From Buxus sempervirens (taxonomy: Eukaryota > Streptophyta > Magnoliopsida > Buxales > Buxaceae): 64,000 bases of DNA. Shown one piece after another: positions 10,986 to 22,138 of the stretch. The position numbers were made by a program, and so were the translations under genes. The stretch lies in contig OX387194.1 of assembly GCA_947561395.2 (NCBI GenBank), positions 16,168,048 through 16,232,047 on the forward strand, in the 5' to 3' direction. Under the pieces are notes generated by a model that did not search any database, was not told the DNA's origin, and was given only the letters and a program-made list of their open reading frames with translations. Within the stretch, counting starts at the first letter, position 1. Every line of letters begins with the position of its first letter.

Positions 10986-11425
10986 TTAAAAGGCCTCTTG
11001 CATTATAAGGGATCACAAGACTACTTATAGCATCCCCGAGCGTTCTGGAATCCCAACCATATGCACATCCTCGCCCGGTAGCTCACCCAGTGAGATTCCC
11101 ATTCACCTGCCCACTCAGACAGCCAGGATGTCACAAGCTTAGTTGGTTAGATTTTGATATTGCTATGGGGGCTTCTGAAGGTATTGATGGACTGTCAAGA
11201 CTGGGACGCAACATGTCAAGTGCAACTAGTAGTAGTACTTCAAGAAGCTCAAGTAGACATATTGAAGGAAAGGAAGAAAATGAAGAGCCCCAATGGACTG
11301 ATTCTGATGAAATTGAAGGTGAGGAAGAAAATACATACTTAGAGTCAAATGATAATGAAGATGGAGATGAAGCTAATCATAATGGGGGACTTGGGGGTGA
11401 TGGGATTGCAGGAGGCTTGCTTTAA

Positions 11426-12427
11426 GAAATTGATATGGATTTAACATTGGATGATGGCATCTAGACCATTTGATACTTCCATCTAGATCTTTTAGTACTT
11501 TGGATTAACATATTTTGATTATTTAAAATTGAAAAAATTGATGCCTAGGTGAGTGCCTAATCGCCTAGGTGGTCACCTAGGCTACAGGCAGGTCTATCGC
11601 CCGGCATCGTCTAGGCGTTTTCATAAATATGCTATACAAGATAGAAACCTTTTAATTTCACCCAAGAAAGTTTCCAAAACATCAAATATAGCAACCTTCT
11701 AATTTCATGCACAAAAAAGTTTCTATTTTTTTGAAAAGAACTCAATTGTGTTAAATGTTGTTATAGTATTTATTAAAATTTTATTAATATGTTAAATGGA
11801 TTTTTATATAAGAATATTTAGAATTAAAATTAATTTGAAAAGTTTAGAAATAAAATGGTTGGTGTTTCAACCCGTTTTGTTACTGGGTTTGGGTTTAGGT
11901 TTGGAAATTTATCAACCCATTAGTAAACATGGTTGAACCCAACCTAACTCATTTACAATCTGCTCAAACCAAACCCTACCCAACCCATTGCCATGCAAAT
12001 ACTAATTTTAGGCAAGTATTGGATTGTGACAGTACAAAAACATGAATACCCTAAGGCTACGATGTCCTTAAACTAAGGATGCAACTTGGGTCGGTTCGGT
12101 CCGGGTTAAGCTCAATTCATGATAGAAACAAAGTAGCTGGAAGACAACCCAAAACCAAACCGAAATGAAAACCAATATTGTAAAATCGAAAACTGAACCG
12201 ATCTAAAATGAAGAAACCGAAAACCAAACCCTAAATCGGTTCGGTTTTAGTTCAACAAGTTTATTTTACAATTTAATGATAAATATATGTAAACAACCGG
12301 AGCGAACCAAAACCTATAACGGTTCGTTTGCCCAATGGTTGGGTCAGTTAACAACTCATTTGGCTTTTTGGCTTTGACACGGCAACGCCTTTATAGCATT
12401 CGGCTCAGGAAGAAAGCTTACCAATCT
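11426..12427. other. hAT 3' flank and GGTTCGG-rich inverted repeats
   Basis: 11540-11625 holds overlapping CCTAGGTG/CGCCTAGG words, likely the hAT subterminal region. 11860-11990 has opposed GGGTTTGGGTTTAGGTTTGG and CCAAACCCTACCCAACCC arms. 12080-12350 has several GGTTCGG words and their complements (CCGAAAACCAAACC). These look like decayed foldback DNA elements. No gene was seen. Confidence 0.4.
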
Positions 12428-12745
12428 TTTTTTTTTGGTAAGAAAACCTCAACAAGATTGCATTAACTTACAGAAACCATTCTTGCATGGGTCCCTCCAA
12501 TGAAATCAGATTGGAGAAGACTAAACAAAAAAGGGGGTGGCTTACCCACCCAAAGACAAGGAAATTGATCGAGTGCGAAGTTGACTAAGCAATCAGCCAC
12601 ACTATTCGCCTCCCTATACACATGTCTAATAAAACAGAATTCAAACCCTTTAGTATTAATTTTGGTATAAAACTGAGAAGTTAGAAACCTATAAATGGGA
12701 TTTTGGGAATGTGTGTGCACTAGAACCTCTAAGATGTTAATCACA
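12428..12745 (-). mobile_element. 3' fragment of an L1-type LINE (RNase H domain)
   Basis: A minus-strand open frame (12463-12744) contains FIRHVYREANSVADCLVNFA, the C-terminal signature of the RNase H domain found in plant L1 retrotransposons (H-V-x-REAN-x-VAD). A T-run at 12428-12437 on the plus strand corresponds to the poly-A tail of a minus-strand LINE, so the fragment keeps its 3' end and is 5'-truncated, as is usual for target-primed insertion. No RT remains. A target duplication was not identified. Confidence 0.7.
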
Positions 12746-12799
12746 GGATGAGAGTTTTTCTATCTAGTTGTGTTTGTTTTAATTAAGTCTCTTGCATTG

Positions 12800-14125
12800 C
12801 AATTGAGTATGGCAGAACGAGGTAGAGGTAGACATGGTAGAGCTGCATCTATCTCAGTTAATTGTCCAGATGAGGATGTTCTTGCGGGTGCAAATCCTAT
12901 TGCCCTAGAACCCTTGGAGGTGATTTATAGAACTTTGGAGGGGGTGACCAATATATTTCGGCAGTAGGCTACCTTGAATCAGCAGCAGACTAGCATAAAT
13001 CTTAGGTATGACTTGAATCTGAACCAACCTCAAAATGAAGTTGGGCAAGGACAAGGGGAAGATAGATTTTCTAAGATTATGTCAAAATTCCATAAGATGA
13101 ATCCTCTTCTTTTCCATGGTCTTCCAGACTCCACGGAGGCAGAGAGAGGGTTTATGAGAATGGACAAAATTTTTACTGCTATTAGGTGTCCTGAGACGGA
13201 AAAGGTTAGACTTACGGTTTATGTGCTTGAAGGGGAAGCCGAGCATTGGTGGAGATCAGTACAACATGAGCTTGATGAAGAAGGTATTGAGGTAAAATGG
13301 GATGAATTTAAGACTTGGTTTGACCTACGATTTTTCAATGAAGAGGTTAAGGCTAAGAAGGAAGAGGAATTCATAACCTTAACTCAAGGGAGTATGATAG
13401 TGCCACGGTATGAGGCAAAATTCATGAAGCTATCCCGTTTCACTCCACATATGGTAGATACTGATAAGAAAAGGACAAAGTGATTTGAGAGAGGTCTTCG
13501 AACGAGTTTACGAGAGAAAGTGGTTGCTTTCTTCGGTGTTAATTTTCATGAGTCGGTGCGTAGGGCTATAGTTATTGAGGAATCTATGAGTAGTGGGATG
13601 GAGAATGTAGGTAAACTGAGGGTGCAACCTCGACCATCTTTAGATCAAGAAGTTTTTGGGGAGAACAGGCAGAGAATGGGCATAGGCAACCAAGAGGGGC
13701 CAAATGAAGTAGGAACTTATCGAGGGGGACAAAATTTTAGAGTAGTTCAAAATAATTGTCCTCAATGCAAGCAACCTCATTTTCCTAGTCCATGCTATGC
13801 ACCACCAGGAGCCTGTTATCGATGTGGGCTGTATGGTCATAGTATAGCCCAGTGTCCTGTGTCTTCAGCTTATCGAATGCTCCAAAAACAACCAGCATTG
13901 CAATCAAGGGCATTACCTACTGTAGTTCCGCCTACTAGGTTTCAAAGACAAAATCGAGAAATAGGAAATTCTTTAGGGAGAGGTGGACAACAAAGATTTG
14001 AAACCAAGCAGCAAATTGCAGCTCATGTTTCTCAAAATCCTCGAACCAGGATGTTTACTATATTCACTCAAGAAAAGCCAGAGTCTGAGACTCCAAGTCT
14101 AGTTGAGGGTATTTTTCTATTATAA
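12800..14125 (+). pseudogene. Fossil gag of the chromovirus remnant
   Basis: Codes for a retrotransposon gag-family capsid region (KFHKMNPLLFHG, GEAEHWWRSVQHEL, RYEAKFMKLSRFTPHM) followed by a basic Arg/Gln-rich stretch and one CCHC zinc knuckle (CYRCGLYGHSIAQC). It begins with an Arg/Gly-rich leader (MAERGRGRHGRA), typical of this lineage. Broken in at least two places. Confidence 0.8.
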
Positions 14126-14464
14126 TAGATTCTTTATCTGTTGTTTAATTCTTATACTTGTGTTCTTTCTTTATTTTAATTGTGATATTGATGGTGTGCG
14201 TTATATTCTGGGAATTATTGTAATGTTTGAATACTATAAAAAAATATTGTTGAAATCCCAGTAAGTAGATATTTAATAATTTGAGACAAACTGATTTTGA
14301 AAACATATTAGGGCAAGATAATCATGATAATAACAACAGAATTGTTGGTGACTATTATAAGAATAAATGTGTTAATTTTTACGTTGTATTATTTAAATTG
14401 CTTTATAATATATGGAATTGTATAGCGATACACATTATCGTGTTGTTATGCAATTAAAAACAAC

Positions 14465-14960
14465 ATGGTTGATAAAAAGGGAGATTCACCTAGAGACTCT
14501 CTATTAAGTGAAGAAGAGGATCCTAGGGAACAAAAAGACTCAAGTAATGAAGAATCAAAGGAAATAGAAACATTTGAGAGAATTTCAAGTGAAGAAGATC
14601 CAAGTGAGGAGGATCCATTTGAGGAAAATCCTAATCCAATTCAGGAGGAATCAACTGAAGAAGGATTAGTAGATAAAAGATTTATAGGATGTATGTTATA
14701 TATTGGGGGTAGTACCGTAGCTTGTTTGTTTGACACGGGAAGCAAAACATCTGTGGCCAATCCTGCATTCCTAAACACCATACGTTCATATTCAAGAATT
14801 ACTGAGAGTATGGTATCTATGAGTACACTTGTAGGACAATCTAACACAGTCAGAAGAACCTATCATGACTGCATTCCTAAACACCATACGTTCATATTCA
14901 CAACTAAATCAGTATTTCCTTGTGTCTGCATTAGCAATCCCAATAAAACATACCAGTAAT
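14465..14960 (+). pseudogene. Fossil acidic linker and aspartic protease
   Basis: An acidic Glu/Ser/Asp-rich linker (14465-14670) leads into a retropepsin-like segment with the catalytic LFDTGS motif at about 14728-14745. The protease is cut short by a short duplication and then the microsatellite at about 14993. Fossil. Confidence 0.7.
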
Positions 14961-15018
14961 GGAGATCATAATTTACTTCAAAAAAATGTGAATACATACA
15001 TACATACATATATATATC

Positions 15019-15092
<74 letters not shown>

Positions 15093-15130
15093 AATAAAAT
15101 CACCACTAAATCAGTATTTCCTTGTGGTAA
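14763..15130. repeat. Two staggered short direct duplications
   Basis: GCATTCCTAAACACCATACG.. occurs at about 14763-14794 and again at 14871-14902, about 108 bp apart. ACTAAATCAGTATTTCCTTG occurs at about 14904 and 15105, flanking the microsatellite. The interlocking arrangement looks like filler DNA copied during break repair rather than ordinary tandem slippage. Confidence 0.75.
14993..15093. repeat. Compound microsatellite (TACA)n(TA)n(CA)n
   Basis: Consecutive runs of TACA, then TA interrupted by a CTA, then CA. It accounts for the low-complexity open frames on both strands here. Confidence 0.95.
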
Positions 15131-15385
15131 CATAATTTTTAAATCAATACAAAGACTTAATCTTCAAATAGGAACATCAGGAAGAAAATCAAACGGGATA
15201 AGATAATAGGGAAGAAAATTTTATCTTTTTGATTAAAACATAAAGAAAAAAAAACAGAGCTTCAACCTAGATGATAAAAACATAGATATTCATAATATTC
15301 CAGCAAATATATATCTAATGAGAGAGAGAGAGAGGAGAACTAGAGAAAATAATTAAAATTTTCCAGCAAAATGAAAGAGTTAGAA
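15131..15385. other. AT-rich spacer
   Basis: Purine- and AT-rich sequence with a short (GA)n run at about 15320-15335. No gene or element end was identified. Confidence 0.4.
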
Positions 15386-18300
15386 TTAAAAAGAAAAAGA
15401 AAACAATCCGTATTTAAAAAAGAAACCAGTAGTCCAGTTGTTTACACCCGCGAGCCGTTGTTGCGCCGTATTTTGTTCAGTCAAAATTGAAGCAATCGGC
15501 TGCCCATTCTTATCATACCCCACAAATACAATGGGTTTTATCCCTTCATCATAAAGGGACGCGTGTGCGGTATTAGAGTCTACGGCGAAAGGCCAACTAT
15601 CGGCTTTTATTTCCTCGATATTGCCATCTTTCCAAAAAATCAACGATTGGTGCAAAGAAGATGGTACACATCCATTCGAATGGATTCAATCTCTTCCCAG
15701 CAATGCATTGTATCCGGACGATGATTCAATGATAAAGAACGCCGTAAGAGATTGCCGCGTCCCAACTGTTAATTCAATTGGGAGGATTCCTCTGGTTCCT
15801 GTAAAACCACCTGCAAAGTTAGTAATGGTGATATCCAAATGGATTAAATCCGAAATAGACTTACCCAACTACCTCATTGTGGAGACCGGAATAAAATTAA
15901 CTGCTGCCCCATTATCAATTAAAACTCTATTGATAGGGATCCTGTTCATGTGAACCTTTATGAACAAAGATTTCAAATGTTGAATCATGGCTACAGATGG
16001 TTTAGCGAAACATACCTTTTCAACCGGGCCGATTTGCTTGTCATCGGCCCGTTTTTTATTTTCTCCCTCCTCGAGGTGTTCTGGATTGACCATGTACAGT
16101 GCTACCGGATCCCCTTTGTCACTGATTTCCTCTAGTCGTGGTAACTCCATGCTTGCTTCAAAAATCATAGGCAACGTGAGGACCATATGACAATCAAGTG
16201 GGATTGGCAGCATTTGGCCGAAGCAAATTTCTACTATTGAGGCATCGGCACTCAGTGGCGGCTGACTCAATGAATCATTAGTTTTAACCTCCGGGGTTTC
16301 AGGCACTATTTATTCTATTACTTCTACCATGGAGGGAGTCGACATCCTGCTATATTTAGTTAGCATCTGATCGATTAGTAATTGTTCTTCTTCTCCTCCA
16401 GCGAAGTTATCCGTCACATCCTCGTCAGAGATCAATTTCTCGGTCCTTGAGGTCGTCATGTTGGAAACAAGCTCAGTCGTAGTGCCCGTAATATTTGGTG
16501 AACCAAGTACTGGGCTCTTCTTAAGCTTCTGTGGTTTTGGGGTGCATTTCTTGGTCGCAAACCTAGAGTATCCATAAGGCTGAGTAGACCCGGTACTCTG
16601 TTCCTGATGTCGCATACTGGCCTGTTGTCACTACCAGCGTCGCTTTTGTGTCCTGGTCATGGCTGCGACGTTTTCCTGCGAATAAAAAGGAAACTTAGGA
16701 TGAGTCAGTTTTTTCCAACGACCTTCTAGAACAATAGGGGATTTCACCATTCTAGGTTTATCCCCTTTTACCATCATTTCTTGTTCATAAGTCATATATC
16801 CGCTCTCTCAAGTTGGGTTGTATGGGGATGCCGTCCTCATCGGCATCCATGATGAAACTTGTCTTCCGGAAGCCCAATGAAATTGCCTCTTGCCCCCCCC
16901 CCCTGTCCAAGGCGTGCCTTCTGAACTTAGGGATCTTCCCCTACCATGTTGAGTGCACTGAGGGCCTGTTACCAATCTCAATCTACATTCGCCACAAAGA
17001 AGGTCTGGTGACACTTCTATCTTGGCTGGACTCTTGGGTGTTATACGTTGCTCAACGGAAGAGTCTTCATACGCCTTTGCCGCCGTCTCCGGCCGCTTCG
17101 TGGTTGCAAATTGAGCGGAAGAAAACCCAGAAGACACCGATGCATGTTTTTCTGCAGCTGTTTTTCTATATCCTTCCTCTATAAATGTACCTCGGTTGGG
17201 TCTCGGCCTGGGTTTGTGCTACCACTCACCCCAAATCTCGCCACGCATTTCATGGCACGAAGTTTGACCTTCAGTAGGTGGATACCTCCAATCATTCCTC
17301 AGTTGTAAGTTCAACTGACTTCGGACCGATGGTGGCTTTAAGTTCTAATTTTTTCGACGATGGTCCATCTAGATCCACTTTGATGGCCGGGGTTTGCTTG
17401 GTAAGCCAATTGTGGCCATATTCACTGGTACGTTCTTAGGGAATGGTTGTGTGTCCACCTGCATCTTTTCCTTGTCCGCTTCTGTAAATTTCAAGAGCCT
17501 CTTGTTGATATTTTCCTGTATCACATTACGCAGCACAATACATTCGTTAATTTCATGGGTTTTTATTCCATGCCACTTACATGATTTACCCTTAGCCGCT
17601 ACGTTGGCCAGAATAAAGGGGTGGTTTTGGCCAAAATAAAGGGGTGGTTTCTAGTTAACCGGAAAAATCCATGTTTCAGAAGATACTCAAATATTTCGGC
17701 TATTTTATTTATATCAAAAGAATAATTTCGGCTGAAAGTATTCATTTCTTTTGTTTTTCCGGCATCCTTAGATTTTGGGAGAAGGATTGGACAAGTAATT
17801 GATTTCTTTCCAACAATTTCTACAACGACATATTCAAAATTTGGGTCCTTATAATAGGTCCCATAGGATGAGACCTTCTTTTTACCATCCTCCTATAAGA
17901 GCCATTCATATTTAATGGCTCTGGTGAACAACTCAAATAAGTCCTCGAATTGTTCGCCTTCGAATTTTTTCCTAAGCTCAAAATCTAACCCGTTTAAAGC
18001 CAAGTTCGCAAATTCCGATTCAGGTAAAAGAATCTGGTATTTGTTCTTCATGCATTTAAATCAGGTGATATACTTATCGACCGATTCCCTTGGTTGTTGT
18101 CTTAACCGAGCAAGATCAACCATGGTTACTTCGGGTTCCGTTCGATAAAATTGGGAATGTAATTTTTCCTCCATTATTGCCTAACTTGTAACGGAATTAG
18201 CTGGTAACGTAATGTACCAAGTAAAGGCCTGTCCAGCTAATGAATTCCCAAACCATCTCAGTCTAAGGAAGTCATTACCGGACGCCTCCCCACATTGAAC

Positions 18301-19090
18301 CGTGAATCAGCCAATATGTTCAATGGTAGATTATTGGCCTTCCCTAGAAAACAAGGTGAATTCAGGAATTTTATAACCCCTAGGAAATTCGAATTGCTGG
18401 TCAATCCAGGCTGGATATGGTTTCCGGTATACTAGCCTAGTCATTCGTCGGTGATACTGAACTCCGACTATTTCCTGAACTATATTCTGAATGTAATTTC
18501 AGTTCATGGCCATATTTCTTAAACCAATACCCTCCCTATGATTCTCATGAGCCTCCCTTTGCCCCCCCGGGTGCACCTCAGGAAGAGGCACATTAAGGGG
18601 AACTGGGATATCAGGGGGTATTTCCCCCCCCCCCCAACGACGGCAACATTGGCCGGTTCATTTCGGCAATTACCACCCAAGTTTACGGGTGGTGGTTGCT
18701 TTGGGTTATTCATCCTCCCATGAGCATTCGACCCAGCAACCGATGTCTCGGCTCGTTCGGCCATCATGGCCGGTCTTGCCATTGTAAAAAATCCTTCCTG
18801 CAGTACTGCTAGGATTCTACTATTATTAGAAGAAATTTTATTAATAGCCTGGCCAGATCCTACCATTTGCTGGCTAAGACCTTGTATGGCCTGGATAAGC
18901 CGTTCATTAAGATCCGGCTGTGCACTTGAAGGTCCTTCTTCATGAACTTCTGAAACATAAAGAGGATTTACTTGAGATTCGGCAGGTTCCTCGATCTGGC
19001 ATCACGTTTTCAGCATGCCGAGTATTTCTTCTTGCCACCATTACTGCTCTTTCAAAGACTAGGGGTCCCATCGGGCGTGCCAAAAAAGGA
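15386..19090 (-). mobile_element. Ty3/gypsy remnant, internal region (gag-protease side), minus strand
   Basis: Reading leftward from 19090: a PBS-side segment (TTTTTTGGCACGCCCGATGG on the minus strand) directly after the LTR end, a gag region (FYRTEPEVTMVDLARLRQQP, at about 18180-17900), a zinc-binding variant (CKWHGIKTHEINECIVLRN, at about 17610-17550), then two protease-related segments (VLIDNGAAVNFIP near 15930; YNALLGRDW near 15690). RT, RNase H and integrase are not present. The CxxH..HxxxC knuckle and the PBS type resemble Tat-like elements rather than chromoviruses, so the lineage call is tentative. Broken in many places and old. Confidence 0.75.
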
Positions 19091-20400
19091 TGTTACTCCG
19101 AAATTTGGCCGATTTGGACACGTGGCGATGTTGATGATGTGTCTTTGCGCGGGTGTGCCAGTATCAATTGATACAAATATTTCAGGTCAGGTCTTGACCC
19201 CGGGCACCTGTTCCGAATCTAAACCGGAGTTGGTTTAGCCGTACTGCAAGTCACCTGTAATAAAATCGGTCAGGCGATAGAATGAAGACTAGGGGTTCGG
19301 TCTTTGTTTGGGTTCTTATACTTGTTTGAAAGTCAAAGCAATCGATGGCATAGCACTTTATTATAAAATCAGCCGATGGATACAGCCGTAGGTTACAACA
19401 GATAATCCCCAAAAGGAAATAAAAACAAAAAAAAAAAAATTGACAGAGTTTACAGGACCGGCCTATCTTGGTCTTATAGCCATAATTGGAGTATAAGAAT
19501 AGGAGAAGGGGCGGCTGCTCACAAAGCCAATTCGAGGGTTCACCTAGGAGTGCTATTTAACCGAAAATACGCAAGTCACCTAGCTTGATCAAAGTCGGTC
19601 TCAGGACCAATTGCTCGGGATCCTGTAGCTTAATCAAGGTATAGAACTGCGAGTCCGGGGCAACCTCAACCTACTTGCTAGTGGCAAGATTCTGACGTCA
19701 ATCGGAGTAAACAAGGGCCTAAGGTGTCACTGGGATTGGAAGCAGTGAAAGAAGTCCTAATTTATCCTTCTTGCTACAGTTTGGGGTGTAGGAGAGGGGA
19801 TAAAGATCACGGATGATCAAATTAACATTATGATAACCGGTTGCAGTTTTTTGATGGAGGTCGTCCTCGAGCTCTTCGAACTTGTGCCTTTTATAGCCAT
19901 TCCTGACGGTTGCTCAACGTCCCACTTTTGCACGATCTTCATGGAAGTTATTTATCTTCCATCTTCCGTCCATGAGAAACCACTTCCGGGGCCACGATCA
20001 TAAACGACTAACTTCTTTTCCCGTAGTCGTCCACTCTATAACGGTCTACTTTGTGCTGATGGCGACGTGGTTTCTTAAAAATATGAAGACATTTGTCGTA
20101 TGTGATTACGTGGCTTTGGCTGAGTATTTGGCCTACGTGTATGCTGACGTGGCCTATCTGATAGAGTCAGGCCATATGGATACCACGTGGTCTTTTCTTA
20201 TTTGTCGGTCTGTATAGGGTGTAAATAGGAAGTAGTCAACGTGCAAAGTGGGTTGGTTAGCAAAATTGCCCATCAAGTAAATAAGTCTATAAAAAAGGGT
20301 TAACGGCAAGTGAAATAGGATCCCTCGATCAACACACTTAGTTATCCCGGTCTTCTCAGACCTCCTATTCGGTCTCCTCAAACCACCCTACTGTCATGCT
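19091..20400 (-). mobile_element. 5' LTR of the minus-strand Ty3 remnant (outer edge uncertain)
   Basis: On the minus strand it ends GGCCAAATTTCGGAGTAACA immediately before the GGCACGCCC PBS-side sequence, fixing the inner border at 19091. A TATAAAAGGC box on the minus strand at about 19886-19895 marks the promoter, about 800 bp from the LTR end. The outer border was not pinned down; a candidate ends in ACA near 20454. A second TATAAAAAAGGG at about 20288 reads on the plus strand and may be chance. Confidence 0.6.
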
Positions 20401-22085
20401 ATCCTCATAGCATAAAGTAGCCTATCTTCCCTGTTGCTTTCTGTCGCAACAACACATGGAGATCCCTCTCACTCCTCATGAGCAAAGCTAAGAAGATATG
20501 CCCTACTCCGGTCATGGCTAGGTATGATCTTGCTTATTCCTTCAACCAAGGCTAGAGGTAGACACTATGTACACCCTAGAACTAATGATCGTCAAGGCGG
20601 CCCTTGATATCTTCTCTCCATACTCCGATCACAGCTATAGGGAAACAGGCGGTAGGTACCGAGATATTATTGGTTTTCTTTTTACCTTTTACGTGTTCTT
20701 ATCACTATCTATCCTTGCAGTGACCGTCACTCCACACAACACTCAATTCCTACAAATTCTACATGAAACGGCCACCACCAACATGGCCGTCATCTATGTT
20801 GCCATAAAATTGGGGGAGAGAATCTTGGAAGACAAACCCCAGCCCTCTCAGCAATTGCCAGATCAGAATTCTCCAAATCTACAGGCAGCTTGGTCGTATC
20901 GAACCGCAATCTGTCTAATTCTACGTGCGATTGGCGCTAGGGTCAAAGTTTCTGACTCCTTCCATCAGCACAGACGCTAGCACGCCCACGCGCTCACACA
21001 TCCCCGAGTCGAGTCAGAAATGATGAGAACATTAGTAAAAGACAATAAATAAATAAAAAGAAGCCAAAATTAAAAAGGAAAAAAATTCGAACCTAATTTA
21101 ACATCAAGAAAATAGGAGAAAGTTAACACTGCAACCGAAACAAAATCTGAATTAAAGAAAAGAAAAAAAAGCTATAACCAAACCCCAATAACAGATTATT
21201 AAACAAAAAAGAACAAAATCAATAGATAATAGAAAAATAAACAACCCAGATGAAAAGAACGCAAGAATTACCAATTTTTGGTCTTGTTCAGATCCAAGAC
21301 CGCAAGAAGTCCCGATGTAGAGTTTACGATGGACGTTACGTTAGATCATCTGATCAGGTAGATCGTCGATTCGAGATGTTTCTATGGGTATCCATCCAGG
21401 CGTTTGATAGGAGCCAAGCATTAGGCCTGATGAGCCCATGCGTTTTCAAATCGGGCATGGACCCAAATTGGAGGCCCACTGATATTTTGCCCAATTTTTA
21501 AAAATAATCAACTTGAAGGGTTACTTGTAAAAAAGAATTAAAAAATAGTGTCATTTTATGATATGCAAATTATACTTGTATCCATGTATGTTACGCTCGT
21601 ATCCCACGTAAAATGCACTCGTGTCTCATGTAAGATGGATTTGTGTCCCATGTAAGAAGCTTGCGCCCTATGTATAAAGAGCTTGTGTCCCAAGAAAATG
21701 ATCCTCAAATTAATTATTTTTGCAAAGTAATTCTATAATTTAATTTCAAAGGACTTTTTTATAATTATCGACAAAAAGTAGCCTTTTCTGTAATTTGACA
21801 TCTTTCAAAAAGTGACCTTTCTCATAATTTTCCCCCCCAAAAAAAAAAAAAAAAGAACGTGTTGCACTTCAAAAAGATTGAAAAAAAAAATTCTTATCCA
21901 TTAAAGGGTTTGAAAGTGCCAAACTTTGTTTTGCATCAAACACTACTTTTAGGAGACAATTAATTTGTAATTTAGATTGGATTTGTTAAAAAGTATGACT
22001 TTTAATTTTATTTCGATTAGGGTTTTAAGTTGGATTGAGCATTTCAACCGATGTTGAATGTTAATGAGACAGTGTTTTACTTTTT
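20401..22085. other. Unassigned region with one open frame and a short degenerate repeat
   Basis: An open frame of 137 codons (20567-20980, plus) has one hydrophobic stretch (about residues 36-53) and no family I recognise; it may be a captured gene fragment or chance. 21575-21700 is a minisatellite-like run of about 25-bp units (CTCGTRTCCCATGTAARATG). The remainder is AT-rich. No promoter or intron structure supports a gene. Confidence 0.3.
21575..21700. repeat. Degenerate 25-28-bp repeat, four to five units
   Basis: Units share the words TTGTATCC/CGTGTCTC/TTGTGTCCC followed by CATGTAA. They diverge strongly from one another. Confidence 0.6.
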
Positions 22086-22138
22086 AGTCCCACATCGGTT
22101 GGGAAGGAGAAATCCTTCCCAACCGATGCCTATAAAAA
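22086..22138 (+). promoter_or_regulatory. snRNA-type USE, perfect hairpin and TATA box
   Basis: AGTCCCACATCG (22086-22097) matches the plant upstream sequence element RTCCCACATCG of U-snRNA genes. TATAAAAA begins at 22131, leaving 33 bp between them, the spacing of Pol II-type snRNA promoters (Pol III-type is about one helical turn shorter). Between and overlapping them is a perfect 16-bp inverted repeat, 22093-22108 against 22113-22128 with loop GAAA. The sequence about 30 bp downstream does not begin like U1, U2, U4 or U5, so this is a promoter-like module without a recognisable snRNA. Confidence 0.7.

Larger units (their letters stand above)
9987..11135 (-). mobile_element. Cassandra-type TRIM in LTR-int-LTR-int-LTR array
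   Basis: Three near-identical LTRs, 9987-10316, 10398-10723 and 10805-11135 (326-331 bp, TGTAA..CACA on the plus strand), are separated by two 81-bp internal segments (10317-10397, 10724-10804). Read on the minus strand, each internal segment starts with a Met-tRNA-like primer-binding site (TGGTATYAGAGT) right after an LTR. Each LTR holds a 5S rRNA-like domain, the hallmark of Cassandra elements. Flanks are GGCTT (9982-9986) and AGCTT (11136-11140), a 5-bp target duplication with one difference. It has no coding capacity and looks structurally whole; LTR similarity suggests a fairly young element. It sits in the last exon of the hAT transposase. Confidence 0.93.
7618..11425 (+). pseudogene. 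hAT transposase pseudogene, BED finger plus DUF659 plus dimerisation domain
   Basis: The likely start is ATG at 7618, followed by a Ser-rich stretch and a BED finger (WNYCFWPDF, then CELCG, GGIYRQKQHL and GGYGNIKKC). The DUF659-like region follows (MDAFFRRNPEEV, NQYVALWFYQAGIPFN, FHELREPLL, SNGWTN, VVTDNHAVYVAA, TPCAAHCLDLILED). Blocks at 8835-9478 (WAKKLDG, PMGYFNAAMD, DKRWEEQLNQPLH) precede the C-terminal dimerisation block (EWWDTYG, LALQILGLTCTSSGCQRNWS). A clean intron is visible at 9688-9779 (GTGAGT..GCAAAG) leading into IHTKKRNRLEQKRLNDLV. It is broken: a 1-base frame change within the BED finger near 7710, a stop at 8261-8263 in the Y-PPSFHEL block, another frame change near 8355, and the Cassandra insertion at 9987-11135 that splits the last exon. 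The acidic Ser-rich tail resumes at 11136. It is not a working or domesticated gene. Confidence 0.85.
6448..11640 (+). mobile_element. Decayed hAT-superfamily DNA transposon (BED finger/DUF659 type)
   Basis: A spliced transposase gene with a BED zinc finger, DUF659-like block and C-terminal hAT dimerisation block occupies 7618-11425. Upstream, 6452-6540 resembles a 5' untranslated exon ending CAACGCAAG|GTATGT, and 6541-7617 a 5' intron filled with tandem repeats. Downstream, 11540-11625 is rich in CCTAGG/CGCCTAGG words of the kind seen in hAT subterminal regions. I could not pair terminal inverted repeats or an 8-bp target duplication, so both limits are estimates. The left side directly abuts the solo LTR ending at 6447. 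Confidence 0.7.
12780..14960 (+). mobile_element. Ty3 chromovirus remnant: gag and protease only
   Basis: Gag, zinc knuckle and protease regions lie in plant Ty3 order; RT, RNase H, integrase and both LTRs are missing. The gag block FHKMNPLLFHGLPDSTEAE, the WDEFKTWF and EEEFITLTQGSM motifs and the CYRCGLYGHSIAQC knuckle parallel the gag at 59786-60840, so both belong to the same broad lineage. Broken, with several interruptions plus an AT-rich spacer of about 340 bp between gag and protease. No PBS was visible upstream. Old. Confidence 0.8.

Noticed and set aside
7618-11425. Possibility that the hAT gene is a domesticated host gene
   Set aside because: A stop and frame changes in the BED and DUF659 regions and a TRIM insertion in the last exon are incompatible with a maintained gene.
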